Shown: positions 56,231-64,000 of the stretch, piece after piece
Layout: each line of letters starts with the position of its first letter
Position numbering within the stretch: position 1 is the stretch's first letter
Assembly: GCA_945877365.1 (NCBI GenBank)
Contig: CAMCRV010000010.1
Location: 1 to 64,000 of the forward strand
Length of the DNA: 64,000 bases
Origin: an uncultured Clostridia bacterium
Lineage (GTDB): Bacteria; Bacillota; Clostridia; Oscillospirales; Oscillospiraceae
Direction: 5' to 3'
Made by a program: the position numbers and the translations under genes
Notes under the pieces: model-generated
Told to the model about the DNA's origin: nothing
The model's database searches: none
What the model saw: the letters and a program-made list of their open reading frames with translations, nothing else

Positions 56231-57865
56231 ATGGAACAGGAAAAAAATACCAACGGTGCCAGGGACGATGCCCTGTTTGAGGCACTGGGAAAATCCAGAA
56301 AGCAGCGCCGCCGCAGGATCCTGCTGACGGTGGGCATTACGCTGCTGACTCTGGCGGTGGTGCTGGTGGTGGGAGTTGCCGCCCTGCGCCGTCAGGTTCG
56401 GGAGAAGTTCGCCTCTCTGGATACCGAGGTGCTCAGCTATACCGTCAGCCGGGGCACCATCAGCTCGCTGGTCTCCGGCTCCGGCACCCTCAGCAATGTG
56501 GATGCCCGGGAGCTTACCGTCCCCGAGGGGGTGGAGGTCACGGAAACCCTGGTGGAATACGGCGACATTGTGAAGGAAGGCGACCTGCTGGCGCTGGTGG
56601 AGATGGCTACCGTTCGCAGCGCCATGACGGATGTGCAGGATGAAATCAAGTCCCTGGACAAGCAGCTGGCCTCCGCCAAGGAGGATACCGTCAGCAGCGG
56701 TGTCACCGCCGGGGTTTCCGGCCGGGTGAAGACACTCTATGGCAAGGAAGGTGACAAGGTCACCGACCTGATGGTGGAGTATGGCGCACTGGCTGTGATT
56801 TCTCTGGACGGCCATATGGCTGTGGAGGTGGAAACCAATGCGCTTGCCAAGGGGGACAGCGTAGCCGTCACCCTGAGCAACGGGCAGGAGGTGGAAGGCC
56901 GGGTGGACTCCCTGCTGGCAGGCACCGCCACCATCCTTCTGACGGATGACGGCCCCGCAGTAGGGGAGGAGGTCACCATTTCCCGGGAGGGTCAGACCCT
57001 GGGCACCGGCAGCCTGTATATCCATACCCCCCTGCCGGTCACCGGCTACGCCGGCACCATCAGCCGGGTGAATGTGAAGGAAAACGACAAGGTTTCCTCC
57101 TCCATGTACATCTATACCCTCAGCGACACCACCACCGATGCCGACTACAATGCCCTGCTGCGCACCCGTCAGGAGAAGGAGGAGACCCTGCTGGAGCTGT
57201 TGCAGCTGCAGAAATACGGCGGTCTCACCGCCCCCATTGACGGCAGCGTGTTCTTTGTGGCGGATCTGGACGACGATACGCAGGAGCTGGAGGAAATCGT
57301 CACCCTGTCCCCGGATAAGCGTATGTCCGTGGTCATCAGCGTGGACGAATCCGACATTCTCTCCCTGAAGCTGGATCAGCAGGCGGAGGTCACCGTCAGC
57401 TCCGTCAGCGAGGATATTCTCTCCGGCGTGGTGACGGAAATCGACAAAACCGCCTCCGACGGCGCCTACACCGCGGAAATCACGCTGGATAAGGTCACCG
57501 GGATGCTCCCCGGCATGACCGCCGAGGTGGATATCCGCATTGAGGGTGTGGAAAATGCCCTGATTATTCCTGTGGATGCCCTCCACAAGACCGCAGGCGG
57601 CGCCTTTGTGTACACCACCTATGACGAGGAGACCAAGCAGTACGGCGGTCGGGTGGATGTGGTCACCGGCCTGAGCAACGACGACTATGTGGAGATCACC
57701 TCCGGCCTGTCCGAGGGGGATACCGTCCGCTATACCGAAACCGTGGAGTTCTTCTTCTTTGGCGGTATGGGCAACATGGGCGGCGGTCAGAAGCCCAACC
57801 GCAGCAGCGGCAGCGCCATGCCGGCCATGCCTGCCGGCGGCGGAATGTCCGCCCCCCGGGGATAA
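56231..57865 (+). CDS. HlyD-like membrane-fusion adaptor of an ABC exporter
   Basis: A 544-aa protein. A cytoplasmic basic N-terminus, one membrane helix (about 33-52), then biotinyl-lipoyl-like and beta-barrel domains (LTVPEGVEVTETLVEYGDIVKEGDLLAL; later VEIDKTASDGAYTAEITLD). It resembles adaptors of MacA type in Firmicutes. The C-terminal end is Gly/Met/Pro-rich (MGNMGGGQ, AMPAMPAGGGM). The ATG at 56231 follows AAAGGAG; upstream frame is repeat DNA. It is first in a four-gene exporter operon. Confidence 0.88.
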   Translation: MEQEKNTNGARDDALFEALGKSRKQRRRRILLTVGITLLTLAVVLVVGVAALRRQVREKFASLDTEVLSYTVSRGTISSLVSGSGTLSNVDARELTVPEGVEVTETLVEYGDIVKEGDLLALVEMATVRSAMTDVQDEIKSLDKQLASAKEDTVSSGVTAGVSGRVKTLYGKEGDKVTDLMVEYGALAVISLDGHMAVEVETNALAKGDSVAVTLSNGQEVEGRVDSLLAGTATILLTDDGPAVGEEVTISREGQTLGTGSLYIHTPLPVTGYAGTISRVNVKENDKVSSSMYIYTLSDTTTDADYNALLRTRQEKEETLLELLQLQKYGGLTAPIDGSVFFVADLDDDTQELEEIVTLSPDKRMSVVISVDESDILSLKLDQQAEVTVSSVSEDILSGVVTEIDKTASDGAYTAEITLDKVTGMLPGMTAEVDIRIEGVENALIIPVDALHKTAGGAFVYTTYDEETKQYGGRVDVVTGLSNDDYVEITSGLSEGDTVRYTETVEFFFFGGMGNMGGGQKPNRSSGSAMPAMPAGGGMSAPRG

Positions 57866-57875
57866 GGAGCGGCCT

Positions 57876-58550
57876 ATGATTGATATTCAGGATCTGAGCA
57901 AGGTGTATCTGGTGGGCGACGAACGGGTTCGGGCACTGGATCACGCCACGCTCCATATCTATCCCCACGAATTTGTCAGCATCATCGGCCCCTCCGGCAG
58001 CGGCAAGTCCACCCTGATGAACATCATCGGCTGTCTGGATGTGGCGGACGGGGGAAAATACCTGCTGGACGGTCTGCCCATTGAAGCCTACAGTGAAAAT
58101 GAGCTGGCGCGGATCCGGAACCAGAAGATCGGCTTCGTGTTCCAGAGCTTCAACCTGATTCCCAAGCTCACCGCCGAGGAAAATGTGGAGCTGCCCCTCA
58201 TCTATCAGAAGGTGCCCCGGGCAGAGCGGCAGAAACGGGTGCAGGAGGCGCTGGAACGGGTGAAGCTGCTCCACCGGGCGAAGCACCTGCCCACGGAGCT
58301 TTCCGGCGGTCAGCAGCAGCGGGTGGCCATCGCCCGGGCGCTGGTGACCCGTCCTGCCCTGATTCTGGCGGACGAGCCCACCGGCAATCTGGACTCCAAG
58401 ACCTCAATGGAGATCATGGAGATTTTCCATGAGCTTCACGCCCAGGGCAATACCATCATTCTCATCACCCACGACAACGAGGTGGCAAAGCAGGCCTCCA
58501 GAGCCATTCACATTCTGGACGGCCGGATTACGGAGGTGACGCTGTCATGA
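57876..58550 (+). CDS. MacB/LolD-type ABC transporter ATPase
   Basis: A 224-aa ATPase: Walker [10 protein letters not shown] (38-46), Q-loop in [12 protein letters not shown], signature LSGGQQQR (about 141-148), Walker [13 protein letters not shown]. The family drives mechanotransmission export (macrolides, lipopeptides, peptides). It starts 10 bp after the adaptor stop and overlaps the permease by 4 bp. Confidence 0.95.
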   Translation: MIDIQDLSKVYLVGDERVRALDHATLHIYPHEFVSIIGPSGSGKSTLMNIIGCLDVADGGKYLLDGLPIEAYSENELARIRNQKIGFVFQSFNLIPKLTAEENVELPLIYQKVPRAERQKRVQEALERVKLLHRAKHLPTELSGGQQQRVAIARALVTRPALILADEPTGNLDSKTSMEIMEIFHELHAQGNTIILITHDNEVAKQASRAIHILDGRITEVTLS

Positions 58551-59737
58551 TGTCTTTCAAAATGGCGCTGCGTTCCATCGCCTCCAACAAAATGCGGGCA
58601 GTGCTCACCATGCTGGGCATCATCATCGGCGTCATGGCGCTGGTGGTGCTGGTGAGCCTTGTCAATGGTGCCACCAGCTCCGTCACAGGAGCCGTGGCGG
58701 ATTTGGGCAGCAGCATGGTCAGCGTCACCGTTTCCGACGACAAGGGCAAGCCCATCCGGCTGGATACCCTGAACCAATGGGCGCAGGAGGAGCCGGGGCT
58801 GGGCATCATGGCCCCCTATACCACCAGCACCCTCACCGGACGGGCAAACGGCGAAACCGGCTCCGTCACGGTGTACGGCACCACCGCCGAATACTACACC
58901 ATCCAGAATCAGCAGCTGGCCATGGGGCGGTTCCTGAAGCCCAGCGATGTGGAAAACAACGCCTATGTCTGCGTGCTGAACGAAACAGCCGCGGAGGAGC
59001 TGATGGGCTATGTGGACTGCGTGGGGGAGGCGGTGAGCCTGAACAATGTGCCCTTTACCATTGTGGGCGTGCTGGCCTCGGATGAGGACACCCTCACCGG
59101 CGTGCTCACCTCCGGTATGCTCATGGCCTATGTTCCCTACCCCACCCTTGTCCGGGTCAGCACCACTGCCGTCAACGACATCACCACCTTCTACATCGCC
59201 GCCCCGGAGGGGGGCACCGTGGAGGGCGCAGAGGCTGTGATGGAGGACCTTCTGATGGAACGCTTTGAGGAGGACGAGGATGCCTTCGACCTTTCCAGCC
59301 AGAATATGCTGGAGGAGGCCATGAACAACATCACCTCCGTGCTGACCATCCTTTTGGGCGGTATCGCCGCCATTTCTCTGGTGGTGGGCGGCATCGGTAT
59401 TATGAACATCATGATGGTCACCGTCACCGAGCGTACCCGGGAAATCGGCATCCGCAAGGCCATCGGCGCCAGCCGGGGCACCATCCTCACCCAGTTTCTC
59501 ATAGAGGCCGTGGTGCTGTGCATGATGGGCTGCGCACTGGGAATTTTCCTCAGCTGGGCCATTTTGCAGATTGTCAGCACCATTGTGGCAAGCCTGGACA
59601 TCGTGTTCTATCTGGATCCCGGTGTGGTGGTGCTGGCTGTGGTGTTCTGCTTCTTCATCGGCATCATCTTCGGCCTCTACCCTGCCAACAAGGCAGCCAA
59701 AATGAAGCCCATCGATGCCCTGCATTACGGAGGATAA
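58547..59737 (+). CDS. MacB-type ABC transporter permease
   Basis: A 396-aa permease with one N-terminal helix (about 17-40), a large extracellular MacB domain (about 45-260) and three C-terminal helices in the FtsX domain with VTERTREIGIRKAIGAS. It pairs with the ATPase and probably moves a substrate from the membrane to the adaptor. The final residues (KAAKMKPIDALHYGG) are typical of the family. Confidence 0.95.
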   Translation: MMSFKMALRSIASNKMRAVLTMLGIIIGVMALVVLVSLVNGATSSVTGAVADLGSSMVSVTVSDDKGKPIRLDTLNQWAQEEPGLGIMAPYTTSTLTGRANGETGSVTVYGTTAEYYTIQNQQLAMGRFLKPSDVENNAYVCVLNETAAEELMGYVDCVGEAVSLNNVPFTIVGVLASDEDTLTGVLTSGMLMAYVPYPTLVRVSTTAVNDITTFYIAAPEGGTVEGAEAVMEDLLMERFEEDEDAFDLSSQNMLEEAMNNITSVLTILLGGIAAISLVVGGIGIMNIMMVTVTERTREIGIRKAIGASRGTILTQFLIEAVVLCMMGCALGIFLSWAILQIVSTIVASLDIVFYLDPGVVVLAVVFCFFIGIIFGLYPANKAAKMKPIDALHYGG

Positions 59738-59740
59738 GCC

Positions 59741-61831
59741 ATGGAACGGAAAAACAAAAAGCACCTGCTGCGCTGGATTGCTCTGGCTCTGGTGGTGGTG
59801 CTGCTGGCGGCCATGCCTGCCATGGCAGGCAGCGGCGAGGAGGATGACGAGCCCAAGCAGAGCATCCTCTCCGTGAAGCCGGAGCAGGGCAGCATCGACA
59901 TCGCCCTGAAGGGCGGCGGTCAGCTGGCCAGCCAGAGCCCGGAGGAAATCACCATTCCGGCGGAGGTGAAGCTGACAAAATATCTGGTGAAAAACGGAGA
60001 AACTGTCGCCGAGGGCGACCCCATCGCCCGGGTGGATCGGGTCAGTGTGATGAAGGCCATCGCCTCGGTGCAGGAAACCCTGCAGTACCTGTCGGGGCAG
60101 ATTGCCGATACCCGGGATGACGAAGCCCCCACCACCGTCACCGCACAGGCCGGTGGCTGGGTGAAGTACCTCTATGCCCAGGAAGGGGATGCCGTCGAGG
60201 ATGTGATGCTGGAGCACGGCGCGCTGGCAATCCTGTCTCTGGACGATAAAATGACCATTACCGTGGAATGCAATACAGACCTTGCCATGGGTGATTCCGT
60301 CACTGTCCGGCTGGAAGGCGGGCAGCAGGAGAAGGGCAGGGTGGAGTCCAATCTGGAGGGGAAGCTCACCGTGGTGTTCCCCGACAACGACTACGACTCC
60401 GGCCTGACGGCTGCTGTTTTGCTGGATGGGCAGGAGCTTGGCTCCGGGGAAATCCAAATCCACAGCCCGTGGAAAGCCCTCGCCACCAGCGGCACCGTGA
60501 AGAAGGTGCAGGTGAAGGAGGGGGAAAAGCTCCCCACCGGCAAGACCATGGTGGAGCTGGAGGACACCGGACACACCGCCCAGTATCTGACCTTGCTGGA
60601 TCAGCGGCAGGACTACGAGGAAATGATCCGGGATCTGTTCGTGATGTACGAAACCCAGGAGCTCACCGCCCCCTGTGACGGCATCGTCACAGGGGTGGAC
60701 GAGGACGGGGCATTTCTTCTGTCCCAGACCGGAGATGCAGAAATCACCCCCATTCTGCTGGGCAGCAGCGGAGACTACCGCTTTGTGCTGCTGGGCAGTG
60801 GTGACACCGATCCTGATACCGATCCTGACACCGATCCTGACACCGATCCTGACCCTGACACCGATCCCGACCCTGTCGATCCGCCAGATCAACCGCAGTA
60901 TCCCCAGACTAAAATAAGCTATCAGGGCTACTACCTTCAGGTGGTGTCCGTGGAGGGCGGCACGGTACTGGTGAAAATGGGACGCAGCTTCATACCCACC
61001 AGTCCCTATGACACCCCGGAGCCTTACGACATTGGAGGAGACCCGGTTCCCTGCGGCGAGGCATCGGTGGTGAATGCCGGTTTCCAGCCGGGGGATATCG
61101 TTGCGGTGATTACCGAGACCATCGCCACAACCATTGAAGAAGGGAATACCGTGACAGAAACCAGAACCTATGCTCAAAAGGTGGGCGGCGGCTCCGGAAT
61201 GCCCGGTATGGGCGATCTGGCCGGGGCAATGGGCAGCATGGTCGGTATGATGGGAGGCGTAGGCGGCATGGGCGGCGGAACAGTCGCCACCTTTGAGCCC
61301 TATTCTCTGGAGACAATTACCGTGGCCAGCGTCACCTCCCAGAACGAAATGACCCTGGAAATTACCATCGATGAGCAGGATATTGCCAAGGTCTCCCCCG
61401 ATATGGCAGCCACCGTGACGCTGGATGCCCTGCAGGGCGAGTCCTTCCCGGCAACGGTGACCTCCATCGGCGCCGAGGGCGTCAATTCCGGCGGCAGCAG
61501 CAAGTTCACCGTGGAGCTGACCCTGGAAAAGAGTGCCAATATGCTCCCGGGCATGAGCGCCAGCGCCGTGCTGCCCCTGTACCGGGCAGAGGGGGTGCTG
61601 CGGCTTCCGGCGGAGGCACTGTCCCAACAGGGAACCGAAACCATCGTCTATACCGGCTTCGATGAGGAGGGGGAAGCCCTCATAAACCCGGTAACCGTCA
61701 CCACCGGCGTATCCGACGGTCAGTGGGTGGAGATTCTCTCCGGACTGTCTGAGGGCGATACCATCTGGTACGGCTACTACGACACCCTGCCCCTGTCCCT
61801 GACCCCGGACTCCGGCATCAAAGTCCGATAA
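59741..61831 (+). CDS. Second membrane-fusion adaptor with DPDT repeats
   Basis: A 696-aa paralogue of the first adaptor. It has an N-terminal hydrophobic segment (about 9-28) and lipoyl/barrel regions, with VTAQAGGWVKYLYAQEGDAV. An acidic (Asp-Pro-Asp-Thr)n tract lies at about 350-376, then a new domain, then a Gly/Met-rich loop (about 482-512) and a C-terminal barrel. The DPDT tract is a 12-bp DNA repeat, and such acidic repeats often bind calcium. It begins 3 bp after the permease stop. It is the last gene of the operon. Confidence 0.8.
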   Translation: MERKNKKHLLRWIALALVVVLLAAMPAMAGSGEEDDEPKQSILSVKPEQGSIDIALKGGGQLASQSPEEITIPAEVKLTKYLVKNGETVAEGDPIARVDRVSVMKAIASVQETLQYLSGQIADTRDDEAPTTVTAQAGGWVKYLYAQEGDAVEDVMLEHGALAILSLDDKMTITVECNTDLAMGDSVTVRLEGGQQEKGRVESNLEGKLTVVFPDNDYDSGLTAAVLLDGQELGSGEIQIHSPWKALATSGTVKKVQVKEGEKLPTGKTMVELEDTGHTAQYLTLLDQRQDYEEMIRDLFVMYETQELTAPCDGIVTGVDEDGAFLLSQTGDAEITPILLGSSGDYRFVLLGSGDTDPDTDPDTDPDTDPDPDTDPDPVDPPDQPQYPQTKISYQGYYLQVVSVEGGTVLVKMGRSFIPTSPYDTPEPYDIGGDPVPCGEASVVNAGFQPGDIVAVITETIATTIEEGNTVTETRTYAQKVGGGSGMPGMGDLAGAMGSMVGMMGGVGGMGGGTVATFEPYSLETITVASVTSQNEMTLEITIDEQDIAKVSPDMAATVTLDALQGESFPATVTSIGAEGVNSGGSSKFTVELTLEKSANMLPGMSASAVLPLYRAEGVLRLPAEALSQQGTETIVYTGFDEEGEALINPVTVTTGVSDGQWVEILSGLSEGDTIWYGYYDTLPLSLTPDSGIKVR

Positions 61832-61876
61832 CCTGTCAGGGGCTGTATCACGAAAGGCAAATTGTACAAACAGAAG

Positions 61877-61926
61877 AACTGTCATTGCGAACCGGTAACC
61901 GATGTTACTGGCTCACAATGACAGTT
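61877..61926. repeat. Family E short element
   Basis: AACTGTCATTGCGA / TCACAATGACAGTT ends around hairpin CCGGTAAC-CGAT-GTTACTGG (61892-61911). This is the smallest version of the family. It may also act as a terminator for the exporter operon. The rest of the gap to 62024 shows nothing. Confidence 0.6.
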
Positions 61927-62023
61927 CTTTCTTTTCTTCTGCACGATTTGACGAAAGGGTTCCCTGGTGAGACAGAGCCTTTTGGCAGCAGTTGTCGGTC
62001 AATGAAGAATGGCTGCTGACCGT

Positions 62024-63199
62024 TCACTGATTGAAGGCTGCGGAGTCGAAGGTAACGACCAGATAGTAGGTCTTATCCTCTCCCTCGTTGACTCTGTCCG
62101 TCAGCTCCTGCAAAATGGATTCGCTGCGGCCTCTCAGGTCGCTGGGCAGCGCCACATCAAAAATCAGATTGGTGTGACCCTTGCCCTGCACCATCCGAAA
62201 ATCGTGGAGGGTCAGCCGGTCGTCGATGGTTTTCAGGGCGGCTCTGGCCTTCTCCTTCATCCGGGAAAGCTCAGGGTCATCGGTGACCACGGGGTCGTAG
62301 TGGATTACCAGCTGCACCTTGTGGTTAACATAACATTCCCGTTCCATGTCGTCAATCAGCTCGTGGCAGGTCAGAGGATCCTCCCGGGAATCCATCTCCA
62401 CATGGAGGCTGGCAAACCGCTGGCCGGGGCCGTAGTCATGCACCATCAGATCGTGGTAGCCCAGCACCTTGGGGCAGCTCTGTATGTAGTCCACCAGCTG
62501 CCGCCGCAGCTCCGGGTTGGCACCCTCCCCCAGAATGGGGTTGATGGTGTCCCGAGCCAGATTCAGACCGCTGTGGAGAATAAAGACTGCCACCGCCAGA
62601 CCTGCCACGCCGTCCACCCGGATGTTGGCATACCGCTCCAGCAGCGCAGCTCCCAGCACCGCCGCGGTGGTGATGCAGTCGTTGCGGCTGTCGATGGCGG
62701 TAGCCATCAAAGTGGTGGAGCCGATATGGCTGCCCAGACGGCGGTTAAAGACAAACATCCACAGCTTCACCAGAATGGAGGCCGCCAGAACCCCTGCCGC
62801 CACCGCGGAGAATTCCACAGCCGTGGGGTGGATGATCTTTTCCAGAGAGCTTTTTCCCAGCTCAAAGCCGATGAACAGAATCAGCACCGCCACTGCCAAA
62901 CCGCTGAGATACTCAAACCGGGCATGGCCGTAGGGATGCTCCTCGTCGGCAGGCTTGCTTGCCAGCCGGAAGCCCACCAGCGTCAGAATGGAGCCGGAGG
63001 CATCCGACAGGTTGTTCAGCGCGTCGGCGGTGATGGACACGGAGCAGGACACCGTTCCCACAATGAGCTTTCCCAGAAACAGCAGCAGGTTGCATACGAT
63101 GCCCGTCAGGCCGCTGAGGGTGCCGATTCTGCCCCGGACGGCGGCATCCTCCTTGTTTTCATGGTTGGGTACAAAGAGCTTTAAAAGCAGATCCGTCAT
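62024..63199 (-). CDS. Cation diffusion facilitator (CDF) transporter
   Basis: A 391-aa transporter with six membrane helices. The metal-site motifs are TADALNNLSDA and HPYGHARFEYLSG in helix 2 and the loop, and later DSRNDCITTAAVLGA. A long C-terminal cytoplasmic domain with HYD and YGPGQRF follows. It exports Zn2+, Mn2+ or another divalent ion; Asn and Asp in the helix 2 site suggest Mn2+ may be possible, but this is not proven. Monocistronic. Confidence 0.93.
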   Translation of the reverse strand: MTDLLLKLFVPNHENKEDAAVRGRIGTLSGLTGIVCNLLLFLGKLIVGTVSCSVSITADALNNLSDASGSILTLVGFRLASKPADEEHPYGHARFEYLSGLAVAVLILFIGFELGKSSLEKIIHPTAVEFSAVAAGVLAASILVKLWMFVFNRRLGSHIGSTTLMATAIDSRNDCITTAAVLGAALLERYANIRVDGVAGLAVAVFILHSGLNLARDTINPILGEGANPELRRQLVDYIQSCPKVLGYHDLMVHDYGPGQRFASLHVEMDSREDPLTCHELIDDMERECYVNHKVQLVIHYDPVVTDDPELSRMKEKARAALKTIDDRLTLHDFRMVQGKGHTNLIFDVALPSDLRGRSESILQELTDRVNEGEDKTYYLVVTFDSAAFNQ

Positions 63200-63254
63200 A
63201 GTTATCGCCTCGTTTTTTCGTTTTGTGCTTATCGGGTTTACGCGTCAGTGCTGC

Positions 63255-63411
63255 AAATTGTTATTTGTGGGGATGCCCAAAGCCTCCCCTGTGTAAGGGG
63301 AGGTGGCAAAAATCTATTGATTTTTGCCGGAGGGGTTGTCAATCCCCCAGTCAGCTTCGCTGACAGCCCCCTTTACACAAGGGGGCCTTTGAGCTCACTA
63401 AATTCCAATTT
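63255..63411. mobile_element. MITE-like element, family A copy 3 (inverted)
   Basis: 157 bp, reverse orientation relative to copies 1 and 2. Termini AAATTGTTATTTG and AAATTCCAATTT; hairpin GTCAGC-TTC-GCTGAC (63350-63364), where only the loop changed. It fills the gap between the CDF and deaminase genes with the terminator that follows. Confidence 0.75.
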
Positions 63412-63451
63412 ATCCACCTGCTGCGTCAGGTCGATATACTTTTTTCAAAAA

Positions 63452-63478
63452 CACACCAGGAGGAGAGCCCCTCCTGGT
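63452..63478 (-). terminator. Terminator of the dCMP deaminase gene
   Basis: ACCAGGAGG / CCTCCTGGT, then TGTGTTTTT on the minus strand, after the stop at 63490. Confidence 0.85.
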
Positions 63479-63489
63479 ATAGGATATGA

Positions 63490-63981
63490 TTATCGTTCTT
63501 CTTCGGGAACAAAGTCCAGGGTAATGGACTTGAGGTCGGTTTTCAGCTGGGTGAACTTCACCCCGGCGGACAGCATCATCCGCTTGGAGGCCAGGGTGGA
63601 CATGGAGTCGGCGTACTTGTCGGAGAGGTAGTAGACCTCCTTCACACCGCTCTGGATAATGGCCTTGGCGCACTCGTTGCAGGGGAATAGCGCCACATAC
63701 AGGCGGCTGCCCCGCAGGTCACGGCCGTTGGCGTTGAGAACGGCGTTCAGCTCCGCGTGCACCACATAGGGGTACTTGGTTTCGGCTCCCTCCCGTTCCC
63801 AGGGGTACTCGTCATCGGAGCAGCCCTTGGGCATTCCGTTGTAGCCGGTGGAGATGATGATATTGTCCTGTGAGACAATGCAGGCACCCACCTGGGTGTT
63901 GGGGTCCTTGCTCCGGCGAGCCGCCAGCAGGGCAATGCCCATGAAATATTCGTCCCAGTTGATGTAATCCCCACGCTTCAT
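63490..63981 (-). CDS. Deoxycytidylate deaminase (ComEB-like)
   Basis: A 163-aa zinc deaminase with VVHAELNAVLN (His, Glu) and FPCNECAKAI (two Cys ligands). The N-terminal GACIVSQDNIIISTGYNGMPKGC is typical of dCMP deaminase. It makes dUMP from dCMP for thymidylate synthesis. The ATG at 63981 follows GGGAGG; an in-frame upstream start at 63999 has no better site. The upstream neighbour is outside the window. Confidence 0.92.
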   Translation of the reverse strand: MKRGDYINWDEYFMGIALLAARRSKDPNTQVGACIVSQDNIIISTGYNGMPKGCSDDEYPWEREGAETKYPYVVHAELNAVLNANGRDLRGSRLYVALFPCNECAKAIIQSGVKEVYYLSDKYADSMSTLASKRMMLSAGVKFTQLKTDLKSITLDFVPEEER

Positions 63982-64000
63982 AACGGTTCCTCCCGGCAAT

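Noticed and set aside
58508-61885. A 1125-codon open frame on the minus strand opposite the exporter genes
   Set aside because: It is antisense to four well-supported genes, has no ribosome site and reads as His/Gly/Gln-rich low-quality protein typical of the complement of GC-rich coding DNA.

Overview
The window looks like chromosome from a GC-rich, spore-forming Clostridia-type Firmicute, most likely an Oscillospiraceae-like gut bacterium. The reasons are a spoIIP gene, Firmicute gene sets (pnp-rpsO, rpsF-ssb-rpsR, dapA-dapB-dapF, nrdR, a Noc/ParB-type protein near rsmG, LrgAB), strong AGGAGG ribosome sites with frequent GTG/TTG starts, and ABC-lipoprotein sugar uptake. I saw no tRNA, rRNA, CRISPR array, prophage or complete insertion sequence. 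The intergenic space is crowded with short palindromic repeats of at least five families.

Layout. 1-2825: end of argG and argH (arginine synthesis). 3057-12550: housekeeping genes (TatD nuclease, HdeD-like membrane protein, ParB/Noc, GH25 lysozyme, lipid kinase, THUMP RNA methyltransferase, QueH, SH3 lipoprotein, MtaB). 12737-14918: HPr-like protein, TPP riboswitch with thiT, HIT protein, small membrane exporter. 15304-26774: a sialic-acid locus. An ABC importer (lipoprotein plus two permeases), N-acetylneuraminate lyase, YdcF and an unusual ROK kinase lie on the minus strand; an N-acylglucosamine 2-epimerase, an RpiR regulator, LrgA/LrgB and a tyrosine phosphatase are divergent on the plus strand. 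The implied route is Neu5Ac uptake, cleavage to ManNAc plus pyruvate, epimerisation to GlcNAc, then phosphorylation. 27460-31338: MoxR-DUF58-transglutaminase module. 31887-39001: pnp, rpsO, plsY, rsmG, DUF3810 metalloprotease, spoIIP, tadA. 39176-39759: a trio of small ORFs ending in a sigma-like HTH protein. 39975-43636: rpsR-ssb-rpsF and dapF-dapB-dapA. 43913-47201: DUF2461, phosphoesterase and a ParB-like/BMP fusion. 47382-53969: surface-polysaccharide operon making a CDP-6-deoxyhexose, with three glycosyltransferases. 54389-55906: nrdR and two small membrane proteins. 56231-61831: MacB-type ABC exporter with an adaptor gene on each side. 62024-63981: CDF cation exporter and dCMP deaminase.

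The best candidates for something undescribed are in the non-coding DNA. (i) A roughly 95-nt element lies in the same orientation just after three unrelated genes (HPr-like, pnp, rpsR). Its first hairpin keeps an AUGC loop while the stem changes by compensatory and G-U substitutions, which suggests a structured RNA. (ii) MITE-like elements share the terminal repeat AAATTGGAATTTG. (iii) Unrelated repeat families carry hairpins with changing stems and short, similar loops, and one identical hairpin occurs in two families. (iv) Elements with arms of tandem 7-bp units supply the stop codons and last residues of argH, spoIIP and dapF.

Gene starts were chosen from ribosome binding sites and family lengths. 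All family names come from reading motifs, not from database searches.
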